Below are positions 1 through 12,700 of a stretch of DNA of 64,000 bases, piece by piece (position 1 is the stretch's first letter; each line of letters begins with the position of its first letter). Source of the DNA: Cladopsammia gracilis (lineage: Eukaryota > Cnidaria > Anthozoa > Scleractinia > Dendrophylliidae). The notes beneath the pieces were generated by a model. That model was not told the origin of the DNA. It searched no databases and worked only from the letters and a program-made list of their open reading frames with translations. The stretch is taken from positions 505,501-569,500 of the forward strand of contig JAJGOT010000433.1 in NCBI GenBank assembly GCA_022457155.1, written 5' to 3'. Made by a program: the position numbers and the translations under genes.

Positions 1-780
1 TTGTTTGCCAAGTAATTAGGGGTGTAATCATACATATCAAGACAGTTGGTGTTGCAATAGCGAGCTATCCATAGCAGAATCAACTATCGATAACAATCGC
101 CATAGTTCAGCTATCTTAGCCTAGATTAGCTCCGTAGCTATTTGCAGGACAACCAAGAATTTTTCTGTTGTTGCTGACTATCAATAGTTTCAATAGTGGG
201 CAAACAAATGAACACATTTTGGATGCATTATACTTATTGTATCTTTGATTGAAATACATGTATGTAACAAATAAAATAAAATAAAATTGTCTGTTTGCGT
301 CGTACATTGCTATAAGGTGAGGACAACACAATCCATCAGCAGCCACTCCATCAGCGCCATTTTCGTTTTTACGTCATACAACATAAATTCACAGGGGGGG
401 GGGGGGTGTTATTCAATGAGGTCACATGGTGCACCAAAACAATTGTGGTGGACGAAAAAGTAAGTTTTCGTAAGTCTGGTTTTAACTTTTTACTATTGCA
501 ATACTATCGCAAAATTGATTTAACTATTTCCATAACATCGCAATAGTGCCCCAACTATCGCAATACTATTGCAATAGTAAAACTTTACTCAATAGACACC
601 TACTTACTTACTTAGGCCGGGAATCATCCCAAGCCGTCCTAATAAAATCTTTCCACACGACCTGACCCCTACAAGTAATATCTGCAAAAGAGTTGTAGTA
701 CTTTTCATATAATTATGTAAATTATCACTGAAAAATGTTTTGATCCAGAGCAATGTTCAAATTTGCTTTTATTTTGCCAG

Positions 781-3700
781 ATGTGATGGGCGCCAGTTTG
801 ATGCTCTTCGAACCATTGAATGTGAGGTAGATTTGTTCAAAATGCTACATGGATCTTCTTTATTTCAAAGAGGCGAAACACAGGTAAATATTTGATACAC
901 ATAGTGTTAAACACACCACTGCACTCTCATACCTCCAATATAAACAAACCTCTTTGAGAATGCCTCTTACCAGCACTGTCACATGCCTTTAATCTCAGTT
1001 TAATGCCTGTCATGAAACAGCCAGATGCCAACAGTAGTTCTTATAATTAAGATTCTTTTGAAACTACAACCCTAACTCTCACTCAAATATTTCCCCAACT
1101 CTCCTGTTCTTGCTAAGCATAAATTCATCGACGGACAAAGCTAATTTTCCATCATGCATTTTAAACAAAGTCAGTTATAATTGCTCCGCCCCATTTTTTC
1201 CTTTTAGATTATTAATCCTCCCCCTAGTTATTTTTTCTAGACCTTCTTAGCGGTTTTAACCGCTAAGAAGTATTAAAGTATTAAAATACTTTAATTTGCA
1301 TTTTCTTAGGTTTTCTGCACGGCAACTCTTGGATCTCTTCGTTCTGCAAAACAATCTGATGCAGCAGCAGAGGGAGTTGGGTATGTAAGAATGTGATATT
1401 TGTTATTCTCACAACTGGAGAGTATGTCTTGAGTGCTTGTGAACTGAAAACAATGAAGAATAGTTTTGCCATTGTGGTCTGAAATAGGAACTGAAATGAG
1501 ACGAAATGAGAAACTGATGCATAGATTTGGAAAACGGTGGTACAAACGAGTGTTGGTGAAATTGCCTCATAGACAAATCGCCCTAATATTCTATTTTCTC
1601 AGTATTCTAGCCCCCTAATGAATAATGAGACATCGTTACAGCAGGTGAACAAAAAGTTCTACACAGATTAAATTGCCCCAGCATTGCATGCCATCTCCAC
1701 AACTTATTACACAGCGAAAAGTTGAGTTACAAGTTGCAGAATGAACAATCAGTGTATTTTGTATGTTTCTCATAAGAACTTCTGTGACAGTGCCTTAACA
1801 TTCATTTTTTTTCTCAAACTTCAACAGGGATGTGGGAGAAAAACCCTTTTTCCTCCACTACGAGGTGAGTTACAAGTTTTAAAAGTGATTTTGGTGTATG
1901 AGTACAGAATAGTGAAATATGCGGTAAATGCGTTAAATAAATAATGGGCTTTTATCAATTCTGGTTTTACTCCAGAGGGAGTTAGTTAATATTTGCAGAG
2001 ATATTCTTAGTAGTTCTATTCATAGTTATCTTTTTGAATTCTAGTTTTGACTGGTAATATCAGCTGTCACCGGGGCGTGCGTTTCTCGAAGCTCCCGAAG
2101 ACTTTTCGGGCCCGAAAGCAATTTTTTAAATGTAGTTTCTAACGAAAGGCGTTGAACTTTTTAGCCCACAAATCAGCTAAAGTTGTGTAGGAAGCGTAAG
2201 ATTTTATTGCTTAGCTTTCAAATTCAACAAAAACCGAATCTTTATTGGTAAACATTGTGCTCGTAACACAGCTTTTCGGGTCCGAAAAGTTTTCGGGACT
2301 TTCGAGAAACGCACGCCTGGTCCTCGTGTTACACATGCTCCATCATATTCACTCCTCCCGTTCACTTTATGGACCTTGTTTCTTATATGTAAATTACTCA
2401 ATAATTAGTTTGGTGCACCGTTGACCACCCCACTATCAGGATTATAGACTTAGCTGAAACTGAATCTGAAACCATAATTAATTGAGAAACTGGTTTAATA
2501 TGTGATACCTTACAGACTTCAAAGGCGGTAATACAGATGCTGCAATTAAGGCGCACAATATTTTGTTCTCAGTTGCTATGTACATACTGTGGCTAAGTAA
2601 TGTTATATGTAAACGTTTCTGTTGGTTATTTCCTTAAATTAACGTAGTTCATATTATGTTTTGTTTACTATTACATGGTCAAGGCTGTACTGCTAACGCT
2701 AACAAAACATGTAACAAAAATGTTTTCGGCTTCACAACGATTGCCTTTTGTTAACTATTTGATTGTAGTTTCCACCATTCTGTGTCAATGAAACAGGAAG
2801 AGTTGGCGGATTCAATCGACGAGAAGTTGGTCATGGTATGTCTTCATTTCAGAGTGTTATTCCCTTCATGTTATGCAATCTTAAAGGCCCACCTTCATCC
2901 AAAAGACGTTGCGGTCATTTGTTTTTGTTTTGAACTGCTCCATTGTTCATACGCGTGATCTGATTGGTTGCACGCGTTCAAGCGTGAATTTCGTGTTACA
3001 TGAAATTCAGCACAGAAAGTGTTTATGGCGCGCACAGCATTTTGAGTGAAGGTGGGCCTTTAATCACAAACATAAACATAAACTAAACATTTTCATAAGT
3101 TAAGCATATTAATGAGTGATATATTTTCATATATTCATATTCATAAGCATATTAAGTTCAAACATTTTTAATTGATTTAGGGAACTTGGCACAAAAGGCT
3201 TTGGAACCAGTTGTTCCTAAGGAATTCCCCTTTGCCATCAGGCTTACATCACAAGTGTTGGAATCAAATGGTAAGTATTCAGTAATCAGAGAAGGAACAA
3301 AGGAATATTACAGTTGCGGTAGTGACATTTTACTAGGATTTTTTTAAAATTTGCATGTTGAAGACTTGCCAAAAAATTATACCAGCAAGCACTTATTAAA
3401 CATGGACACAAGCCATTTTGGCAACACAAATTATCCATGAAAAACCAATTTTGATCTGTGTTAAATGTTATAATTAGGTAATGAATGCCTTTATTGGTTG
3501 AGTAACCATTTATATCAACCACTGTAAACCTTTGAGATTGGAAAAATTCAAAATTTAACATAAAATTTTTCATTCTCCATGCAAACTCCTTGCCGACGAG
3601 TTAGCATCAGTTTTTGTAATCACATGAACCATTTTTTATTACTGATTGGTGCTTGGCAAAATTTCAGATCCTGGTTAAAAAAACGAAGAATTGACTAACC

Positions 3701-6700
3701 AATCATGTATTTCGCCCTTCTTTTAATGTTGACCGAAATTTTAAGGATCAATAACAGCCTATTAGCAGGAAGACAACACGCTGCAATTTTCAGAGAAATC
3801 TCTAATGGCTGTCACTTGGTGTAGGATGTTTGTAAATGTTTTCAAACAGTCATAATGAACCTTAGTAATATTACAAGAGAAAAGCTGGTGTTTGCATTGA
3901 CCTTATACAGATTCTAATTTAATTTCAAGCCATGTAAGTTTGCAGGCATCATTTTGGATACGAGTCTATGATTTGTCTCTTTGCAGGTTCTTCATCCATA
4001 GCGACGGCTTGTGCTGGAAGTTTGGCACTGATGGATGCAGGTATTGACTCCTATACCACCACGAGACTGACAGAATAGCCGTTTAACGTACAAAGCATTC
4101 ATCTCTAAATTTGTTTCATTTATTGAGCAGTTAACGTTTTATCCTATCACAGGTATCCCAATCAGTCGTCATATAGGAGGGGTGGCCTGTGGACTAGTTG
4201 CCAGTGACGATGCTGAGGACCCGGACAAGCCTGATATTGAGCAGTATCGACTGATGACTGATATTCTGGTAAGGCACCTACTGTCACTTGAGCAGGGCTT
4301 TTAGGATAGATCATACAGAGCGACTGAAGCACTTGTCATCGAAACGTCAATGTTTTAAACTGGTGTTATGTTCAATTCATGTGGACTTGCAAAACGGGTA
4401 CTCCCTAGAATTTGCTCTAATCATCAGGGTTTGTGCTTGAAGTCCTTGAAAAGCCCTGGAATTTAATTTTAGATTTCAAGGGCGCTTGAAAAGCCCTTGA
4501 AAAGAAGAATTTTTGCTGAAAGTGCTTGAAAATAATGAAAACTCCTTGAATTTTTGTTAGGATGGGAAATAAATTAGGATTGTATTAAAGTAATTCAGGG
4601 ATTGAGCGCAGATTTCAAAATCGGGGACTGATTCTATTTGTGGTTGTCACTTAAAATGTATTTTATATCCGGGGGAGCTTTTTGAAAGTTGCTATTGACC
4701 AGTGAAAACATTTCGAAACAAGAGAAAGACAAAGTAAACTTGCTTTGAATACTCCTTGAAAACTCAGTTTTAAGGTGCTTGAATACTCCTTGAATTTTAT
4801 GTCCAAAAACCAACACGGAATCTGAATCATTGCAATGAGTTCGTTATGTTAGAGAGGTAATCAGACAAGTAACATGGCTCTTGCGGACAGGCTGCTCATA
4901 AGAACTCGGATAATGTTTTGATTGGTCAATGAAAATCGGTTTTTTTTTTCACGAAAGTGTATCAACAATGACGTTTGTTTTCATTAATGTTATAATCATC
5001 TTATCGTATACCGTTTGGGAATGTGTCCTTTCAAAACGTGCTGTCAAGTTAACTTAGAAGTAGCATGAGCCCCTGTAGAAGATCTGTAGCAAGTAAAAGA
5101 GAAGAGCGGTTCAAGTTAAGATACCGGCGAGCACCCCTGTTTTCCTTCCCTCGTAAGCTGACACCTCTCTTTAGTCACCACTTTGCAAGACAAGAAATGT
5201 CTTTTTTCAGCCTAACTTCACCGAAGACCTGTGATTAGTGTACATTTCCTTTGCGAACACCTTTTCTGGCATCATGCGGGGTGACGTACCAGTGCCTCAG
5301 CTGTAGCTAGTTTTGTCTATCAACAGGGCATTGAGGATTTTATGGGTGACATGGACTTCAAGCTTGCTGGAAGCAGAGATGGAATAACTGCATTACAGGT
5401 GGGGTGCTTTCAGTTTTCAAATTTAGAACTGTCGCTTTTCGAGAAGTAATAAAAACTGAAAAGTAAAAAGCAAACAACAACAAATAAGCTAAAGCAGGGG
5501 AAATACAGGAAGAAACCGAGAACTGACAACAAACACTATTCCTATTTTAAGTGAGTTGATTACACAAGATAGTCGCGTACTAACTACACGTACCAACACA
5601 AGAATCAGTTGAATGCGCCAATAATGAAGATCTTATAACACTTTCAACTCACACTCATTGTGTTACTTCTGGCATGGGAGAACTGATCGAGCGCCGATGA
5701 AAGAGAACAGGGGCTTTCATGAATACCACCAGCGATTGGGTGGGTTTAAGCTGCTCCGCATTTATTCTTGACACTAATCTGAGAATGAGTGGAACGAGAA
5801 TGCTTGCCAGACATTTATTAGGACGGTCCTAGAGACCTTGCGTGGGCAGATGCCACGTCCCACAAGTATTAGCATAACGTTTTAGTTTTCACGCTTTTGT
5901 TATTGAGCGTTGTGGATAGTAGTTAAGAGTGTACGTTTGCACCCGGGACACCCAAATGCCTAATCCAACGCCGTAACCACTCGTCTACTGTGTGATTACT
6001 CCGGTTGACTCTGTATCACTATTACAGGCTGATTTCAAGGTCCCAGGACTCCCTCTGCACATTGTGGAAGAAGCTGTGAAGAAAGCGACAGGTACAAATA
6101 GTATTTTTTTACAAAGGGAATGACATTTGACTTTAGGCAAAGACTCTAAAGCCATTAATAGAATCAATAACAAAATTCTCGATTGTGATTGGTCATCCGC
6201 GCCTATATGTTACTAAATTGGCGCGAGGTCACGTGGACACCTACGTTGCGCGCGTCAATCAGTTCCACGTGAATGGATTCTTTTTTGCTATTTTCCTCCT
6301 ACTTTCAAACTGATAGAAAATATCCTAGACGTTTTGAGTACAAAAGACTCCAGAAAGACGACACGAAGTTCAATTACTAATTAAGGTAATTCCCTGGAAA
6401 AAGAATCTGTCATAGATTTGTAATGAAACTTGGCACAAATATTGAACAAGTCATGAAGGTTCCAAAATTGTAACAAAAATGAGGGGTCACCGTGCTCGTT
6501 TTAGTGGTATACAGTACTTACCCGCTTTTAAGAACCCATTTTTTCAAATTTAGTTTAAACGGGTTCTTATGTAAATGGTGCTTAGTGGAATTTTATGCTA
6601 CGCAGGTTCTTAAATAGGTTCTTATTTAATGAGAAATATATTATACACCTGTGAATGGTAAAAAGGTGGCATGTATATTAATTTAATGCCAAAACAGGCC

Positions 6701-9700
6701 TGGCCTTTAGACAGTATGTGACCATGACCCATTTTAGTAGATATTTTAATTCTCAGTATCAGGCTAAAAGATGATTTAATGATATATATCTAATGTTTTT
6801 CCATTGTTTTTGGGTATGGTAATATATGCTAATGAATTTGAAACAAAGGGAAAACAAAAATTACCTGAAATAAAAAATTAACTACAACATACATACATGT
6901 TCAAGTTTACTACTTGTGAGTCATGTTTTTTTGCATGAAGATTTCTTTAGGTTAATTTCTATAAGAACCTTTCTATAAGAACCTGTTTCAAATTTTAGGC
7001 TAAATAGGTTCTTATGTAAACGGGGTCTAAATTGATATTTTTAGGCTAACAGGTTCTTAAATTGCAGGTTCTTATAAGCGGGTAAGTACTGTACTGCTGA
7101 CGAATACAGTGTTTAAAGGCAATAACAGCGTGAAGCTAATATGCTCAATATCTCCACTGCATATTGATATTTCGCGTATAAGTTGACTTTATACATATGT
7201 ATAATCGTCAGTATCATAGAAAACGTGTCCAAAAAGCTTCAAATTTACTGAACACTCGAACAGTAGACGGTTGCTTGGTGTGCGGTCCTCTACCCAAAAT
7301 GGCTTTCTTCGTAGGATTTCTATAAACTGTGCAAAATCTGATCATAGATTTTTGCTCACTTTTTAAATTTGCGTAGGGAACACTGTCCTGATTGAATTTA
7401 TGCAGTATAAAATGGGGGTCACCGTGCTCGATTTTGCGCTAGCGCTAACAGAGTCCTTTTCTATCGTGGGAAAGGCCGGCTTTCCTCACAAAAGCCGCCA
7501 TTGGGGGGACGGAGGTGATCATCAGAAATTTTGAAAGGAATTTCTAAAAAGTACCAGACACCTGTTTTGTGGGTGTGGTTCAGGCGAATTTGTACCCATA
7601 GAAGGTACCAATTCAATTCGGCATATTCTTCTGGATTAATACCTAATACCCTAAAAAGTATCAGAATATTTCTAACAGTGGTCATTTGAATCAAACAGCC
7701 TTATAAGGTACGGCGGTCAACCCAATCACTTTTACATGGGTGTTCTCCAGTTCTCCCCACGACTGCTTTGTTACCCCGGGGGCGGGTTGTTCAAAGCGCG
7801 GTTAAGCTAACCCAGGGTTAGCATCAATTTTGATTCCAGGCCCCAGTTGTTTAAAAGGAGGATAGCGCTATCCGCCGGATAAATCACTATCCAGTGGATA
7901 AGTATTAACAAAATCCTTGTGTTATCCACTGGATAGTGATTTATCCGGTGGATAGCGCTATCCACCTTTTGAACAACCGGGGCCAGTTAAATAATTAATC
8001 AATGGAGATTTTTCCAAAGTATTTTTGCCCTTTACTTTCGTCTCAGACTTGTTTTCGCATTAAACTTATAATTAGCCTTTGAAAACACTTCTAACAAGAG
8101 AAATTACATCCTCGGTTAAGTTTTAATCCTGGGTTAGCGTTAACCTGCTTTCGAACAACCGGGCCCTGATGTAAAATCATTACTTTCTTTTGACAATGTT
8201 TTAACCTATAAGTTTGCTGGATTAGCTGGAATTTTACCCTGAGTTTAATTTTGAAGTAAACTATTCGGTAATTCCAAAAAATCGTGGTGGCAAAGAATAT
8301 TCCTGTTATCAACGAACAACTTTTCCAAAAGGAAATTGTAGATTTTGTGCTTGAATACAACCGAGGCGAAGTTTCGGATTGTACCAATCAAGTAACGAAA
8401 TTCCGAAGAAATTCCACCATCAATGCCATAAATATGGAGTGCAAGCTGCAAAGAGTTAAAAACAAACTTTACGAAAAACGATAAGAGCAAAAGAAATATG
8501 TTAAACTTAAAGAAGGCAAAAACGATAAAGGGATACTTTTTTCGAGAAAGGTTAACTTGAGTGAAGTTCAGAACACCAACGAATATGACATGAACACCTT
8601 CCCATACCATAAAAGCCAACATCAAAGCAGTTTCCTTTCCCGAGTCATTTTCAAACCCAATAAGAAAATAACGTACAATAGATATTCCATACAAAAACAG
8701 AAGCCTCCAGAAAGATGGCAGCCGAACAAGCAATCTCAAAATGGCGGAATAGCCAAGGAACGACGGTACTTTTGATATAGCCAGGGTCATCAATCCAGTG
8801 TTAAGTATCTGCGAAATCACCCAAGTGAGTTCCAGGTGTTCAGAAAATTGATATGTCGTAATATTTGTGGCCTGGTAGCTGGTATGGTTGGCAAGGAGCG
8901 TTGTCTCATAAACACGGATGGAGTACAGGATCAATCCAATCACCTGCCAAGCGAGAAACAGAATGTACATCAGGCAGCCGAGTGTTTTAACGACGGTCGA
9001 AGAGAGTGTTGGAAAACGTGTAAGTGAGAAACGGCTTTGAACATCCCGGCTTGTAACTTCAGAAATTTCAAATTCCACGTAAGGAGTCACGGTACCAACT
9101 TTGGGCTGAAATGCCATCTAAAAAGAAAAATTCGGCAAATTTACTATTATTACAGTTGTTGCAAAAAACCTTTATAAGCCAACAAAAGGATAGTCTCGGC
9201 ATCAAGACTCAAATTGCCGTTAGCTACTCTTCTACACCAAATATGATCTTAAGAATAATCATAAAAGTCGAACTAAAAGCTACAGTTAACATAATTTGTA
9301 ATGTCTGGTTTAACGATGATTCTGATCTTGCTTTGGTTATGGTATTCTTTTCCTACTAGTCCTGAAAACGAATAAGTGACGTCGTTTCTCGAAGAAACGC
9401 CCGTGGCGGTTATTGCAACTTAGTTCTGGGGAGTTCCCTTTCGCGCGTTTCCCTCTCGCGCGCGTCCTCGAAATTCGCCCTTGTTCATATTTACGTGTAT
9501 ACATAACGTTTGGAAAACTAAAACCTGGTTTTCACTTGCGACAAAAGCATAAGCGTAGGAATATTGCATTGACATAAGCTTAAGATTGATGCTTATATTA
9601 TGTTGGGTCCGTTTTCACTGGACATAAGCGCTGTTATGTCGGGTCCGTTTTCACTGGACATAAGCTCTGTTATGCTCCCGTTTATACTAATGTCGGGCCC

Positions 9701-12700
9701 GTTGTCACTGGACAAAAGCGCTGTTAAGGCCCGTTTACACATTCGATTTTTGATGCGATTTTTGTCGCGCTCTCCAATGCAATTTTTGTCGCATGTGTAA
9801 ACGGGCGGCGATTTCAGTGCGACTCGGGTGCGATATTTGCTGCGATTTCCCAAAAATCGCCGCCAAGTTGCGTCAGGTTTCGAACATGTTCGAAACCTCT
9901 GCGACATCGCGCGACAAATCGCGCCCAAATCGCACTGAAATCGCCGCCCGTTTACACATGCGATTTGAAGATGCAACTTCCGCGCGACAAAATTTGCATC
10001 GACAAGTGCGACAAAAATTGCACGAAAAATCGCCTGTGTAAACAGGCCTTTATGCTTCCACTTATGCTTATGCTTTTGTCGCTAGTGAAATCCAGCCTTA
10101 ACAGAATAGCGTGGGTTTACTGGAGAACGTCAAATTATATGCCGGAATTATTAAACAAGCAAGCCAAGGTATAAACGTTTTTGGGCCGATCATATCAATG
10201 GCTTAAAATCGAAAATTTGAAATGGAACTGCCAGTGACGCGTAAACACAAATTAATTAAATGAGTTAATTAAATCAGTTGCAATTGTGTTAATGACGTTG
10301 CTTCCTTTATAGATTCTTTATACCATAATCACAAATGTATCGGCGTTTCCGGCATTAATATGAGTAATATGAAATAATTTTCAAGTTCGATATAATTACA
10401 AACAATTGCGTCTGGATAACTATCAAAGAGCCTGTTCAACGCACTTCTCGTCACTAACACTGCTGCCAGTGTCAATTGAAAACGAAACTTTGTTCAAATG
10501 CTTCGATAATTAATTAGTGCAAGAACAAGGAAAAAGTAACACCAGCAGCAGCTGGGCCGGGTTGTTCAAAGCGCGATTAAGCTATCCCAAGATTAGCATT
10601 AATTTTGAATCCTGTTAAATAACTTATCAATGACAATTTTTCTAAAGACTTTTTGGCTTTCAGTTTTGATTTTGACTTGTCTTCGTTACTAGCTTAAAAT
10701 TTGCTTTCGAAACATTTTTGAACAAGAGAAATAAAATCCTCCTTGGTTAACTTTTAATCGTGAATTTTCGCTAATCGGCTTTCGAACAGCTGGACCCTGT
10801 AGTAAACACTTACCTCTTGTACAGTCGAGTGAATTTCTGCTTTAACTTCCTGCTTTAGCCTTTAAGCATGTAGGTAATACAAGCCCGTAAACTTGTCAAG
10901 GAAAACCTCTGAATATTCAGACACGGATGGACTGAAACAAAGCAATAAATAGCCGAATAAATTTAGCTAAGCGCTTTCAATTTACTAGAAACTGCCTGTG
11001 GCCATGTTATTATGGGTCACTAAGGGAGCGCAACTAATCGTTTTGCTCAATATCTCTTCGCAAGTAATATGTGAATATTTCTTAAACGTCGTTAATTTTG
11101 AGATACAAACGCTTCCTGTCACATGGTCTTCTTAAGGTCGCGGGGGACAGGTTCCGCTCATCAGTATCGAATCAGTATGCATTCGAAGTGCGACGGCTGA
11201 TACTGAAAATACGCGAAATATTCACGAACAGGCTCCGTAATGTTGCACGATGGCGTCATTTGACTACAACTACCAGAATTCATTTCGTTTTTTAATTTCC
11301 TTTCTTATTTAAATTTTGTAATCCCAGTGAGGTTTAAATAACAATAGCCCTAATTTGCACTACGAAACAAAAACTGAAGGATTCTGGTAGTTGTAGTCAT
11401 ATGACGTCATCGTGCAAATGGCCTAATCAGCGTGGATTTAGAATTTCATCGGAGATGACACAGCAGGGAGGTAAACAAGGTGTATTGTAGATTGTCATAT
11501 CTGACGCAGAATTTTTAAATAGGCTTTCAAAGGGAAAATATGAGGCTTCAAATTCTAACTTGGACAATTTTACTCCTTTAAAAGCTAATAACTTTTAATT
11601 AAAGTTGAAATAAAAAAATCGGCTTCAGATATGACACAATAGAGGTTTTGACGGATCAGTGAGTGGTGAAATCAACTTGCTTTGTGTTCTTCTCGAGGAG
11701 AAAACTTGGACACAAAATCACGTTTTACAAATTTTAACTTAAGTGCATTAAAGCATTACCGTAAAGCGCGATTCATTGAATAAAAACTAGTACTGGTGAA
11801 CTCCCATCATTCCCCAATATATCTGTCAAGTTTTAGCGAAATCGGCTTCTAAAGGCCCAAGATATAAAGCTTTTAAAAGTGACACCCTGCCAAAATTTTG
11901 CCTTGTGAATTTATTCATGGCCAGGTATCCCCCGCGACCTTAAAGGGATACTGCCCCACTGAAATACTCATCATTTCGCCTATGTCCATGTGATATCGCC
12001 AAATGCCACCAAAATATACAACTTAGTTGGATAAAAAGATTCTATAGAGCAAAACAAATTTGGACAGCGGTATTTTTCTTCATATTTCAAGACAATAAAG
12101 GAAGCTTCTGGAAAGATGCTGTCGAATGCTGGCCATAATCATGAAAGCACGATGTGTCAGCCGGGACAGTGTTCCATTAAGAAAAGGTCTGGCAAAGTAA
12201 TTTAGTTTTGTAGAAAAATAGACAAAATATCATGATATTAGGAAAACCGTCAAAACGGCCCTATAAACGGTTGCGGTAACTATTTCTATAAGATAGTAAA
12301 GGACAAAAAAGAAGAAACTCAGAATAAGGAATTAAAGAGAATTCTTGAAAAATCTTGCCAGTGACAACTCATAAGTAAGCATAAATATGATTGGCGTCCT
12401 TACTAGTAAATCTCGTGAGCCAAAATTGCAAGACAAGCAAATAAGGCTTTATACAAACAAATAAGGCTTTATATGGTAACTGAAAACAAAGTTGACCAGT
12501 TGTTTTTTATAAGCTTGTTTGTTTTAGATTTGCCGAATATTCGTACATGCATGGCCTGAAACAAAATCCATTAGAATTAACACTTCGTGTTTTTTTGTTA
12601 GAAACTGTCTCCAGTATACGACATTAAGGGTCATTATCAAACGGCGTGCAACTTATGGTTTTGATAATTATACTATATCCCTTCGGAAGACGTTGGTTGC

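Noticed and set aside
9593..10041. Overlapping open frames of 82 and 127 codons on opposite strands
   Set aside because: They run through nested palindromes; symmetry and low stop density explain both. No domain seen.
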